16,159 nt of DNA from Draconibacterium orientale (GCA_020718315.1 DYSK01000036.1:1-16159); one strand, 5' to 3'; numbered from the stretch's first letter, positions 7,393-15,050 are shown. Program-made: numbers and translations. Notes: generated by a model from the letters alone, not told the origin.

Positions 7393-7398
7393 CCTCCT
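7393..7398 (-). promoter_or_regulatory. Strong Shine-Dalgarno sequence
   Basis: The minus strand reads AGGAGG followed by TTAAA and the ATG at 7387, a perfect anti-16S match at a good 5-nt spacing. No other gene in the window shows anything comparable, which is normal for Bacteroidota. It fixes the start of the small exported protein and suggests that this gene is translated efficiently and independently. Confidence 0.75.
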
Positions 7399-7495
7399 GT
7401 GCTTTAATTAATTATTTGTGGATCACAACAAAATTTATAACTTTCTAAAATTAATCATTAATAAACTTTCATTCCAAACTGATTATTATGCTTTA

Positions 7496-8632
7496 TCATA
7501 CAACTGTTAACATGCTAAACGCATAGGAAAAGCGAGCCGATTCGGGTATCATTAAGAAAAGTTTTTCGCCTTTTTTTAATTTACCAGAATAAAACAGTTC
7601 TTCTAACATGAGATAGATGGAAGCTGCGCCCACATTTCCTACTCTATTGAGGTTGGTAAACCATTTCTCTGCTGCAATTTCAACATTTGTTTTTCGTGTT
7701 ATAGCAACAATTTTGGGTCGAAAATATTCGGAGGACAAATGCGGTAAGAAATAGTCAAAATCATCTGGACCGAACTGATATTTTTCCATTAATTCAAGCA
7801 TAAACTCGTTGCCTTTTTCGACAATGTTTTCGCCTAAAATTTTTACATCTTGCTTCAATGAAAAGATAGATTTTTCAGCTTGTTCATTAGCAGATAAATC
7901 GCGCCAAGGAATAATGTTTCCATTTTCCAATTTTTCCGAACCTGCATACATACATGTTTTGAGTTCGTTTGCATAAGATTTGAACTCAATCCAATCAATT
8001 TGCAAGGAAAGCCCTTTTGCATTGGGTTTGTTTTCCAACAAGGCGGCTCCTGCTCCATCCGACAACATCCAGCGCAAAAAATCTTTCTCGAAACCGACGA
8101 TTGGATTTTCTTCTAGTTCTACCAATCGATCTGTTTCTTTCTTAAAATTACGGGCATGCATCCAAGTCGATAATTTTTCGGAACCTGAACAAACAGCATT
8201 TTTTGAATTTCCCGAAAGCACCGAAAGATATCCATATTTCAATGCTTGCATGCCTGCATTGCAACTACCGGCAGCAGAAAGAATTTCTATTGGTTTGATG
8301 CCTAATTCGCCTTGAACCATACTGATGTGCGAAGGAACCAATTGATCTGGAGAAGTTGTTCCTCCGGCCAAAACTTCCATATCAGTTAGTTGAAAACTTC
8401 CATTGGCCAAACCACGGATTGCTTCGGCCGTGAGTTCTGCGTTGGTATGGGTGCTCAATCCATCTTTATTGATGGCATAATAGCGCGTTTGGATTTTATT
8501 ATTTCTTAAAATTAATAGCCTCGATTTTGATGGAATACCTCCAATATAGCCTAAATAATCTTCCAATTCGTTGTTTGAAATGGCTCGATTAGGTAAAAAT
8601 TTAGATAATGCGGTAATGTAAACGTTTCCCAC
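7496..8632 (-). CDS. darB: DarB-type ketosynthase III-like enzyme (dialkylresorcinol synthesis)
   Basis: A KAS III-fold enzyme of about 378 aa. I take the GTG at 8632 as start because V-Y-I-T-A-L-S-K-F-L-P-N then lies at the very N-terminus, as in DarB relatives; a TTG at 8659 would add nine residues and overlaps a possible promoter box. Numbered from that TTG, the triad is Cys133 in A-A-G-S-C-N-A-G, His307 in F-L-P-H-L-S-S and Asn342 in V-G-N-V-G-A-A-S. The I-L-R-N-N-x-I-x-T-R-Y-Y-A block is typical of the DarB group. DarB enzymes condense two activated acyl chains and cyclise them to a cyclohexanedione, which DarA then aromatises. Together with darA upstream this indicates the resorcinol half of a flexirubin. 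The family call is strong; the exact acyl substrates are unknown. Confidence 0.9.
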   Translation of the reverse strand: MGNVYITALSKFLPNRAISNNELEDYLGYIGGIPSKSRLLILRNNKIQTRYYAINKDGLSTHTNAELTAEAIRGLANGSFQLTDMEVLAGGTTSPDQLVPSHISMVQGELGIKPIEILSAAGSCNAGMQALKYGYLSVLSGNSKNAVCSGSEKLSTWMHARNFKKETDRLVELEENPIVGFEKDFLRWMLSDGAGAALLENKPNAKGLSLQIDWIEFKSYANELKTCMYAGSEKLENGNIIPWRDLSANEQAEKSIFSLKQDVKILGENIVEKGNEFMLELMEKYQFGPDDFDYFLPHLSSEYFRPKIVAITRKTNVEIAAEKWFTNLNRVGNVGAASIYLMLEELFYSGKLKKGEKLFLMIPESARFSYAFSMLTVV

Positions 8633-8656
8633 TTTGTAATTGTTAATTATCGAGAA

Positions 8657-8664
8657 CAAATATA
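8657..8664 (-). promoter_or_regulatory. Possible Bacteroidota -7 box before darB
   Basis: The minus strand reads TATATTTG, matching TAnnTTTG. No convincing -33 TTTG lies at the expected distance, so it may be chance in AT-rich DNA. If used, transcription would begin downstream of the TTG at 8659 and favour the GTG start at 8632. Confidence 0.25.
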
Positions 8665-8752
8665 TTAATTTGTCGCGGAATGATGACTTTTTAACTGAAA
8701 GTAATCAACGTTTTATTAACATTGAAATGAGATTTATAGATAGAATATGTTT

Positions 8753-9670
8753 TCAGATTCCTTGATAATGCTTGATGTTAGCTTTAATTTTCTTATAATT
8801 GACCGGATAAAAAAGGTAAAATAAAAGCATAGCTATTGTGGAAACAAAATAAATCATAAAGAGCAAATAATATTTGAAAAGCTTTAATCGAAATTGCCGT
8901 TTCGGATTTCCTGCCTCTCCTTTTTTCTGAACAAATTTAGCCCATATTTGAAAAAGGCGTTTGGCTTTCTTTTCCATACTCATCAGGTGTGGAATCACAA
9001 TTACACCGCCTTGTTCCACAATATTTTTCTGCACTTCATTCAGTCGATCCGGAAAATGTTCAACAAGAATTTTTCCATAAACTTCCGCTTGCTGAATATC
9101 CTGATCAGATACGCCCGGTTTTGGAAAAATGCCCAAATAATTATCTTTTTTTCCATTCAACATCCAATAAATGATGGTTACAACACTTATCAAATTCTGG
9201 GCTTTGTCAAACAATACTAGGTGTCCGATATGTGTTCCTTTCGCCATTTCAATAAAATAAGAGATACGGTCGTGGGCTTTGTACCACATATTCCGACAGC
9301 CATTTATAGAAAATACGGGTGTGTTTTCGGCACATATCAGAAAATCATCCGACAGTAAAAAACTTGTTATGGGAATGGATGGAGAAAGATACCATACTTG
9401 ATAAGCCAATAGAATAAGATCGTACTTTTGTTTTAACTCAGCTGGAAATTCGTTCAACTTGACAGGCGTTTCGGTAACTGATTCCGGGAAAGCATCGTAA
9501 AATGTTTCGGAAGTCCAAGGAAACGGAAATGCAGGTTCAGGAACAATAGCATGAGAATAGAGCGCAAATTTATCGGGTTGGGCAATAAAAGGTTTCATAA
9601 AATTTGAAACTATTTGGGTGAGCTGTCCGCTTTGCGAGTAACTTACAACAAGAATCTTCTGTTTTTCCAT
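8753..9670 (-). CDS. darA: DarA-type dialkylresorcinol-forming enzyme (flavodoxin-like aromatase)
   Basis: A 305-aa protein matching the group annotated as dialkylresorcinol condensing enzyme. The N-terminus I-L-V-V-S-Y-S-Q-S-G-Q-L-T-Q-I (6-20) is a flavodoxin-type phosphate-binding loop after a first beta strand, and N-G-C-R-N-M-W lies in the middle. Residues about 267-289 form one C-terminal membrane helix followed by a basic tail, so the enzyme is probably anchored to the inner membrane, where the lipid-like product would partition. In characterised dar systems DarA converts the cyclohexanedione made by DarB into the resorcinol; the flavodoxin-like start fits a redox step. It follows the acyltransferase gene by 21 nt, and about 95-120 nt separate it from darB. 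I am confident of the family; the mechanism is inferred. Confidence 0.9.
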   Translation of the reverse strand: MEKQKILVVSYSQSGQLTQIVSNFMKPFIAQPDKFALYSHAIVPEPAFPFPWTSETFYDAFPESVTETPVKLNEFPAELKQKYDLILLAYQVWYLSPSIPITSFLLSDDFLICAENTPVFSINGCRNMWYKAHDRISYFIEMAKGTHIGHLVLFDKAQNLISVVTIIYWMLNGKKDNYLGIFPKPGVSDQDIQQAEVYGKILVEHFPDRLNEVQKNIVEQGGVIVIPHLMSMEKKAKRLFQIWAKFVQKKGEAGNPKRQFRLKLFKYYLLFMIYFVSTIAMLLFYLFYPVNYKKIKANIKHYQGI

Positions 9671-9691
9671 ACCAAATGTTGTTTATGAATG

Positions 9692-10564
9692 CTAAATTTC
9701 TTCCCAAAAATCGTAAAAATTGAACCATTGTGTTGGATATTTTGCAACCATTTTCTCCAAAATTCCCACATATTCTTTTGCAATTTCACGCACTTCTTCT
9801 TCGCGTCGAGCAATGGTACTGAGAGGAGCATACGTTTTTGCAATGCTTGCATAAAAATGATACTTCTTCGCAGATTCTTTGAAAGCAAAAACAAAGCTGA
9901 TTGGTTTATTAAATTTTGCAGCCAAATAAAAAGGACCATAAGGAAAGCGGGCTTTTTGGCCAAAAAAATCCATTTCAATTGTTTTTCCTAAAAACCGATC
10001 GCCATGAAGAACGATCAATTCTTTACGATCGAGGGCTTTTTGGATTTCGATCAAGTGGGATAAATCGTCCTGAATGGATATAATATGCATTTTCTTTTCC
10101 TGAATGGTTTCCAGTAGATTTTTGATTTGTGCTTTTTCGGCTTCCAGCATTAGAATATTTACTTTTACCGAAAAAATATCCAATAATTCGCTGGCAATTT
10201 CCCAATTTCCCATGTGAGCACCTATCAAAAAACCCCCTTCTTTCATGTTCTGAATTTGCTCTATACCTTGGTGTGTATAGGAAAAATTCTTTCCAAAACC
10301 ACTTAAAATGGCTATCTTATCGACCAATATTTGTCCAAACAAATAATTGTTTTCAATAATTTTGAAAAATGCTTGCTTGCGCGAACTTGCACAAACGCGA
10401 CTAAAAAAAAGATATTGGTGTTCCTTCTTACTAAAAAGGACAAAATAGAAACTCACCACCCGCAAAAGGCCGTAAGCAACAAAAAGCGGAAAATATTTGA
10501 TTAAGAATATAAAAATAGAATAGCCATGCGAATTTCCTCTTGATTGACCTTTCCAGCCACTCAT
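9692..10564 (-). CDS. LpxL/HtrB-type lysophospholipid acyltransferase
   Basis: A 290-aa membrane-associated acyltransferase. The N-terminal S-G-W-K-G-Q-S-R-G-N motif precedes a hydrophobic helix at about 15-35, the usual order for this family in aryl polyene clusters. The HX4E catalytic motif is His117-x4-Glu122 in G-A-H-M-G-N-W-E, and R-F-P-Y-G-P near 205-212 contributes the downstream conserved block. The family transfers acyl chains from ACP to hydroxyls of lipids at the cytosolic face of the inner membrane. Placed 4 nt after an ACP gene and 21 nt before darA, it is the best candidate to esterify the polyene acid with the resorcinol or a membrane lipid. A role in lipid A synthesis is less likely in this context but not excluded. 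Confidence 0.88.
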   Translation of the reverse strand: MSGWKGQSRGNSHGYSIFIFLIKYFPLFVAYGLLRVVSFYFVLFSKKEHQYLFFSRVCASSRKQAFFKIIENNYLFGQILVDKIAILSGFGKNFSYTHQGIEQIQNMKEGGFLIGAHMGNWEIASELLDIFSVKVNILMLEAEKAQIKNLLETIQEKKMHIISIQDDLSHLIEIQKALDRKELIVLHGDRFLGKTIEMDFFGQKARFPYGPFYLAAKFNKPISFVFAFKESAKKYHFYASIAKTYAPLSTIARREEEVREIAKEYVGILEKMVAKYPTQWFNFYDFWEEI

Positions 10565-10568
10565 GATT

Positions 10569-10808
10569 TTAGCTTAATCGTTTTTGTATAAAATCATAAA
10601 ACGCATCCAATGTTTTTACATCGGCCATTTCTTCGCCTTTAATTTTTATGCCAAACACATTCTCGACTACCACAACGATGTCAACAAAATCCAAGCTATC
10701 GATTCCAATTTCTTTCCAGGTAGCAGACGGAACCAGCAAGTCTTCATCTAATTCGAACTCTTCAATCAGGAATTCGTTAACGGTTTGTATTATTTCGGCT
10801 TTATTCAT
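10569..10808 (-). CDS. Acyl carrier protein (second type)
   Basis: A 79-aa acidic carrier protein with Ser38 in I-G-I-D-S-L-D-F-V-D as phosphopantetheine site and F-G-I-K-I after helix II. The D-S-L-D-F-V-D-I-V signature differs clearly from the D-S-I-D-A-L-E-L of the other ACP (2736-2990), so the two are not recent duplicates. It is first in its run, followed after 4 nt by the LpxL-type acyltransferase, then darA and darB. I infer that it delivers acyl chains either to the acyltransferase or to the resorcinol-forming enzymes. No Shine-Dalgarno sequence is visible; the leader is AT-rich. Confidence 0.92.
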   Translation of the reverse strand: MNKAEIIQTVNEFLIEEFELDEDLLVPSATWKEIGIDSLDFVDIVVVVENVFGIKIKGEEMADVKTLDAFYDFIQKRLS

Positions 10809-11030
10809 TGGATAATAATTTAAATTTTAGCGGTTAATGTGGAATTTATATGCTTATAAATATTTTCATGGATGGAAATCCCCATAAAGAAATTTCCGAA
10901 GATAAAATTTACATTTGCGAAGTTAATATTTTCTTAAAAAACGCGAAGCATTCTTTTGAAAAAATACAAAAAAATATATTGCACTTCCTATTGAAAAACA
11001 TCTTTAATTTTGGCCACCTAAATTTATAAA
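10809..11030. other. Divergent intergenic region, longest gap in the window
   Basis: This 222-bp AT-rich stretch separates the minus-strand ACP operon from the plus-strand thioesterase and should carry promoters for both. On the plus strand I see TACATTTG at 10910-10917 and TAATTTTG at 11005-11012, both fitting TAnnTTTG. No clean counterpart was found on the minus strand. I see no RNA gene, repeat or hidden ORF of note. Confidence 0.5.
11005..11012 (+). promoter_or_regulatory. Likely -7 box of the PaaI thioesterase gene
   Basis: TAATTTTG fits the Bacteroidota TAnnTTTG box and ends 18 nt before the ATG at 11031. An ATTG ending at 10981 lies 23 nt upstream, slightly far for the -33 element. 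The site would give a short leader, common in this phylum. Confidence 0.38.
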
Positions 11031-11483
11031 ATGGAACTAATCACAGACTGGGCGGAAAAGAAGCATATTATGCTCAAGTATGCCATTGAAAAACTAATGC
11101 CTGCCAATCAAATTTTCGGAATCAAAGTCCGTGAAATTAACAACGGGTATGTTTTTTTAGAAATTCCGTTCAAGAACGAATTCGTGGGCGACTTGTTTAA
11201 TGGTTTGTGGCATGGCGGAATTTTGGCTAGTGTTGCAGACACCGCTGGAGGTTTTGCTGTTGGGTCTATGCTCGAATCAAATCTTTATCGTGTCAATACA
11301 CTCGAAATGACTATCCGATACTTAAAAGGTAGCCGCAAAGATAAAACTGTTTTTGCCGAAGCGAATGTAACGCTTTGGGAAGACAAAATAGCAAAGTCAC
11401 ATATCGTTCTTTTTCAGGATGATAGGGAAAATACGGTATGCGAAATTGATTGCTCTTACATTGTTTTGCCTACAAAAAAATAG
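11031..11483 (+). CDS. PaaI-type hotdog thioesterase
   Basis: A 150-aa hotdog protein, the only plus-strand gene I support here. The motif W-H-G-G-I-L-A-S-V-A-D-T-A-G-G at 60-74 is typical of the PaaI/YdiI group, with the H-G-G turn and Asp70 at the position of the usual acidic catalytic residue. V-N-T-L-E-M-T-I-R-Y-L and the C-terminal strands complete the fold. Members hydrolyse aromatic or medium-chain acyl-CoA thioesters, so it could recycle misloaded p-coumaroyl-CoA or related starters, or simply be a neighbour of general use. It is transcribed against the pigment genes and converges with the FabB-like ketosynthase, their stop codons being 4 nt apart. This separates it from the operon and suggests independent regulation. 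Confidence 0.88.
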   Translation: MELITDWAEKKHIMLKYAIEKLMPANQIFGIKVREINNGYVFLEIPFKNEFVGDLFNGLWHGGILASVADTAGGFAVGSMLESNLYRVNTLEMTIRYLKGSRKDKTVFAEANVTLWEDKIAKSHIVLFQDDRENTVCEIDCSYIVLPTKK

Positions 11484-11495
11484 ATTTCTATTTTT
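11476..11495. terminator. A/T palindrome shared by two convergent stop codons
   Basis: AAAAATAG-ATTT-CTATTTTT is a perfect 8-bp stem with a 4-nt loop, flanked by extra A on the left. Both TAG stop codons, of the plus-strand thioesterase and of the minus-strand ketosynthase, sit in the stem. The symmetry and terminal T-run on each strand suit a bidirectional terminator, but with one G-C pair the hairpin is weak. Confidence 0.4.
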
Positions 11496-12711
11496 CGAAA
11501 CGACTGATAATCAAGGCCGAATTTGTTCCTCCAAAACCAAATGAATTGGATAGAATTCTATTTAAATTCGCTTTTCTTGTTTCTGGAATCACATTGATCT
11601 TGGCAGAATATTCGTCGGGATTTTCGAAATTAATATTGGGAGCAATAAAATCGTGATGCATCATCAATAAGGAATAGATAAGCTCACTTGCTCCGCCCAT
11701 CCACATTTCGTGACCGGTCATCGATTTAGTAGAACTGATGGGTATTTTACTTCCAAAAATATCGAAAAGTGCTTTTGCTTCGTTGGCATCGCCAATGGGT
11801 GTTGAAGTGGCATGCGCATTTACATAGTCGATCTCTTTTGCCGTGAGTCCGCTGTCTTTTAATGCGTGATAAATGGCTCGAGACGGCCCATCCACATTGG
11901 GTTGGGAAATATGAGAGCCATCAGACGAAACGCCATATCCAATTACTTCCCCGAAAATATTGGCTCCACGATGAAGTGCAGTTTCCAAATCTTCCAGAAT
12001 GAGCGTAGCCGCGCCACCGCTGGGAACCAATCCATCTCTGTCTCTATCAAAAGGACGTGATGCTTTTGATGGCTCATTTTCGCGTGCCGAAAAAGCACTA
12101 AGTCCGTCAAAACTACCCATCGAATATTTGTTTAGTTCTTGAGCACCGCCACAAACAATGCTGTTTTGCATTCCATTTTTAATTAAAAAATAGGCCATTC
12201 CAACAGAATGAGATCCACTGGCACACGCACCGCTTACTGTGAAGTTAATTCCACGCAATTTGTAAATAACAGAAAGATTCATGCTTACTGTAGAGTTCAT
12301 CGATTGAAAAATGGCTCCTGAACCCATGCGTGTAGTGTCTTTTTTTTCGCGAAGTGTATCGATTCCTTCAATAACAGCTTTGGATGAGGAATCGTTGCCA
12401 TACAAGATTCCCACTTCATTGTTTGCAAAATAATCTTCATCCAGATTGGCCATTTTTACGGCTTCTTGTGTGCTCATAAATGCATAAAGCCCTTGCTCGG
12501 CCATTCCAATGCGCATTCGTCGGTCCAAAATACCTTTTAGAGCCGGTTCTTCGAGATAACCCGTTAGCCCGGATTGATATCCAAAATCTTTCCTTTCTTG
12601 GTCAAAGATAATTCCCGACTTTCCTTGATACAAAGAATCCTTGACTTGATGGATGTTTTTTCCTAAAACACCGTACAATCCAAATCCGGTTACAACAACT
12701 CTTCTCTTCAT
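11488..12711 (-). CDS. Beta-ketoacyl-ACP synthase, FabB-like (KAS I type)
   Basis: A 407-aa ketosynthase with all catalytic residues: Cys163 in S-G-A-C-A-S-G-S-H, His300 in N-A-H-A-T-S-T-P, Lys329 in S-S-T-K and His334 in T-G-H-E-M-W-M-G-G-A-S-E. The N-A-H-A-T-S-T-P and G-H-E-x-W motifs differ from the H-G-T-A-T and G-H-T-L-G-A-A-G of the other two active copies and mark a separate KAS I-like clade that I associate with Bacteroidota pigment clusters. It follows the ketoreductase by 21 nt and the ammonia-lyase two genes upstream, so it probably acts early, perhaps in the first condensation on the aryl starter. It belongs to the same transcript as those genes and ends at the convergent palindrome. 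Confidence 0.92.
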   Translation of the reverse strand: MKRRVVVTGFGLYGVLGKNIHQVKDSLYQGKSGIIFDQERKDFGYQSGLTGYLEEPALKGILDRRMRIGMAEQGLYAFMSTQEAVKMANLDEDYFANNEVGILYGNDSSSKAVIEGIDTLREKKDTTRMGSGAIFQSMNSTVSMNLSVIYKLRGINFTVSGACASGSHSVGMAYFLIKNGMQNSIVCGGAQELNKYSMGSFDGLSAFSARENEPSKASRPFDRDRDGLVPSGGAATLILEDLETALHRGANIFGEVIGYGVSSDGSHISQPNVDGPSRAIYHALKDSGLTAKEIDYVNAHATSTPIGDANEAKALFDIFGSKIPISSTKSMTGHEMWMGGASELIYSLLMMHHDFIAPNINFENPDEYSAKINVIPETRKANLNRILSNSFGFGGTNSALIISRFEK

Positions 12712-12732
12712 TTGCGTTTCTACTTTTGGAAA

Positions 12733-13470
12733 TTAGGTGTACAATCCTCCATTTATTGAAATTATTTGTCCAGTAATGTATTTCGCTTTTTCGGAAGCCA
12801 AAAATGCAGCTAAATCGGCCACTTCTTCGGCTTCGCCAAATCGACCCATCGGAATTAGTTTTTTATGTTCAGTTTCATCCAAATCGACGGTCATATCGCT
12901 TTTGATAAATCCGGGAGCAATTGCATTTACGGTTACATTTTTTCGGGCTACTTCTTGTGCCAATGCTTTGGTAGCAGCAATTACACCTCCTTTACTGGCC
13001 GAATAATTGGTTTGTCCGGCCAATCCTTTTAGTCCCGACAAGGATACGATATTAATAATTCGTCCGTTTTTATGGATGAGCATATCTTTAATTAAAATTC
13101 GACTTAAATAAAAAAATGCATTTAGATTGGTATTGATAACATGATTCCAATCTTCGTTTTCCATCCACACCAGCAAAGCATCTTTTCTTATGCCGCTGTT
13201 GTTTATCAATACTTGAATATATTCGCTTTCATGCTCACTTTTCCACCATCTCAATGCTTTTTCCACTTCCGACTGTATGCTTACATCAAAAGGCAAAAGA
13301 GAAGCTTTGCCCCCATTTTCCTCGATAATTTGTTTGGTTTTTTCGGCTTCTACGGTATTCGATTTAAAATTCAAAATCAACTCAAATCCGTCTTGAGCCA
13401 AGGCGCTTGCAATGGCACGTCCAATGCCTCTTGAAGCGCCGGTAACCAATGCATATTTTTTTTCGCTCAT
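12733..13470 (-). CDS. 3-oxoacyl-ACP reductase, FabG-like short-chain dehydrogenase
   Basis: A 245-aa Rossmann-fold SDR. T-G-A-S-R-G-I-G at 10-17 binds NADP(H), N-N-S-G at 90-93 replaces the usual NNAG, and the catalytic set is Ser143, Tyr156 and Lys160 (Y-S-A-S-K). P-G-F-I-K-S-D-M follows, and the protein ends in I-N-G-G-L-Y-T as FabG-type enzymes do. It would reduce the 3-keto group of each new polyene unit to hydroxyl before dehydration. Its ATG overlaps the ammonia-lyase stop (ATGA), and a ketosynthase follows 21 nt later. It is the only ketoreductase in the window, so it likely serves every elongation round of the polyene, as the dedicated reductase does in aryl polyene clusters. Housekeeping fabG is not excluded but is unlikely here. 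Confidence 0.92.
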   Translation of the reverse strand: MSEKKYALVTGASRGIGRAIASALAQDGFELILNFKSNTVEAEKTKQIIEENGGKASLLPFDVSIQSEVEKALRWWKSEHESEYIQVLINNSGIRKDALLVWMENEDWNHVINTNLNAFFYLSRILIKDMLIHKNGRIINIVSLSGLKGLAGQTNYSASKGGVIAATKALAQEVARKNVTVNAIAPGFIKSDMTVDLDETEHKKLIPMGRFGEAEEVADLAAFLASEKAKYITGQIISINGGLYT

Positions 13471-15017
13471 GGCTTTGTTGGTTCCAGTGGATTGTCCAGT
13501 AAATAGTTTTTCATCCGTCTGATTTCCAGATATTTAATACTATCTTCCACAAATTTAGGAATAAGTTTACGCATTTCAAAGAAGTGAAATTTGGTAAACT
13601 CAGATAATTTATCGCTAAAATTTAGAAAATCGACGGCTTGTAAAATGCTTATCATGTGAATAGCCATCACTTCATAAGAGTTGATAATCACTCTGGAACA
13701 CATCAATGCAGCGTTGGTTCCCATGCTCACAATATCTTGATTATCGTTATTATTAGGAATGCTGTGAACATACATCGGATTCGACAATGTTTGGTTTTCG
13801 GCCACAGTGGATGTGGCTGTAAATTGAACTCCTTGCATGCCAAGATTTAATCCTAATTTTCCTAGGTTAACAAAAGGAGGGAGAATATTGTTCAATTTAT
13901 TGTTCATCAAAAAATTAAGCTGTCGTTCGATGAGCATGGAAAGTTTCGTAATTCCTATTTTCAGTTTATCCATTTCGAACGAAACGTAATCGCCATGAAA
14001 ATTACCTCCATGAAAAACGTTTTTGCGTTCTACGTCTATCACCGGATTGTCGTTCACAGAATTCACTTCATTGATTAGAACGCGACATGAATTATCGATG
14101 GTTTCCAAAATAGGGCCAAGAACTTGAGGTACACAACGCAAGGAGTAATATTCCTGTACTTTTTCAAGAAAAACCGCTTGGCCGTTCGTATTTCCATTGA
14201 AGAGTTTTTCTTCTCTGCGCTTTAGAAGCAACGAACCATTCAGCATTTTACGCATCAAGGCAGCCACATCGTTTTGGCCGGGATGAAGTTTTACACTATT
14301 CAAAGGTTCTGAAAAATGATCATCGTAGGATTCGACCAATTGATTGATCATAGAAGAGGAATAAACCGCCCAATGATAAAGTTTTCTTGCATTGAGGGTA
14401 TTTATTATTCCAATGCCTGTCATAACCGATGTTCCATTAATCAGACCCAAGCCTTCTCGAATATGTATTTCGATTGGTTTTAGATCGAGCATTTTGAAGA
14501 GTTCCGGCATTTCCCAATCTTTCCCTTGATATTCGGCTTCACCTTCGCCTAACAATCCCAATGCTAAATGTGATAATTGAACTAAATCTCCGCTGGCTCC
14601 TACTCCACCGTGTTCCGGAATTCGTGGATATATTTCAAGATTAAGAAATGTTTCGAGTTGCTTGACAACGCTCAGATGAATACCCGAGAAACCTAAAAGC
14701 AATGTATTCAAACGGGCTAGCATACTAGCTCTAACGTAGATTGTATCGATGAAATTTCCCGATCCGGAAGAATGGCTACGAATCAAGTTGTATTGCAGTT
14801 GTTTTATTTCTTCATCATCTACTTTATATTGAGCCATTGGCCCAAATCCGGTAGTGATTCCGTAAATAATTTTTCCTTTCGAAAATTCCTGCAAAAACTG
14901 AAAACTTTTTTGAACTCTTTGGATGGCTTCTTCAGAAATTTGCACTTGCTGCTTTTCGAGTACCACCTTTTCGAAATCTTGTATTGTTAAGGGATCTTGC
15001 CCTATGCGTATTCTCAT
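13467..15017 (-). CDS. Tyrosine ammonia-lyase (HAL/PAL/TAL family)
   Basis: A 516-aa aromatic amino acid ammonia-lyase. The electrophilic MIO cofactor forms from Ala141-Ser142-Gly143 in G-V-G-A-S-G-D-L-V-Q-L. Tyr52 in I-Y-G-I-T-T-G-F-G is the catalytic tyrosine, and Q-Y-N-L-I-R-S-H-S-S-G (75-85), F-H-G-D-Y and S-I-P-N-N-N-D-N-Q-D follow. Much of the sequence matches what I recall of the characterised tyrosine ammonia-lyase of Flavobacterium johnsoniae, including the Ser81-His82 selectivity pair that otherwise marks histidine ammonia-lyases. It removes ammonia from tyrosine to give p-coumarate, the presumed aryl starter of the polyene. It leads the biosynthetic genes, 67 nt after miaA, and overlaps the ketoreductase start by 4 nt. 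Automatic annotation as HutH would be misleading; no other histidine-degradation gene is nearby. Confidence 0.9.
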   Translation of the reverse strand: MRIRIGQDPLTIQDFEKVVLEKQQVQISEEAIQRVQKSFQFLQEFSKGKIIYGITTGFGPMAQYKVDDEEIKQLQYNLIRSHSSGSGNFIDTIYVRASMLARLNTLLLGFSGIHLSVVKQLETFLNLEIYPRIPEHGGVGASGDLVQLSHLALGLLGEGEAEYQGKDWEMPELFKMLDLKPIEIHIREGLGLINGTSVMTGIGIINTLNARKLYHWAVYSSSMINQLVESYDDHFSEPLNSVKLHPGQNDVAALMRKMLNGSLLLKRREEKLFNGNTNGQAVFLEKVQEYYSLRCVPQVLGPILETIDNSCRVLINEVNSVNDNPVIDVERKNVFHGGNFHGDYVSFEMDKLKIGITKLSMLIERQLNFLMNNKLNNILPPFVNLGKLGLNLGMQGVQFTATSTVAENQTLSNPMYVHSIPNNNDNQDIVSMGTNAALMCSRVIINSYEVMAIHMISILQAVDFLNFSDKLSEFTKFHFFEMRKLIPKFVEDSIKYLEIRRMKNYLLDNPLEPTKP

Positions 15018-15042
15018 GGTCTATGATAGTAAAAATAAGAAA

Positions 15043-15050
15043 CAAATTTA
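15043..15050 (-). promoter_or_regulatory. Likely -7 box of the ammonia-lyase operon
   Basis: The minus strand reads TAAATTTG, a full match to TAnnTTTG, in the 67-nt gap between miaA and the ammonia-lyase. It would place the transcript start roughly 20 nt before the ATG at 15017. A good -33 TTTG is not evident (TTTACC is nearest), so confidence is moderate. It would allow the pigment genes to be expressed apart from miaA. Confidence 0.4.

Noticed and set aside
7980..8315. 111-aa plus-strand ORF inside darB
   Set aside because: It is antisense to a well-supported catalytic gene and shows no family motif, so it is a shadow of darB codon usage.
10910..10917. TACATTTG as main promoter of the plus-strand thioesterase
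   Set aside because: It would leave a leader of over 100 nt and has no clear -33 element; the box at 11005 is better placed.
13467..15017. Histidine ammonia-lyase (hutH) call
   Set aside because: Overall match to a tyrosine ammonia-lyase and the pigment operon outweigh the Ser-His pair; no hutU, hutI or hutG is nearby.
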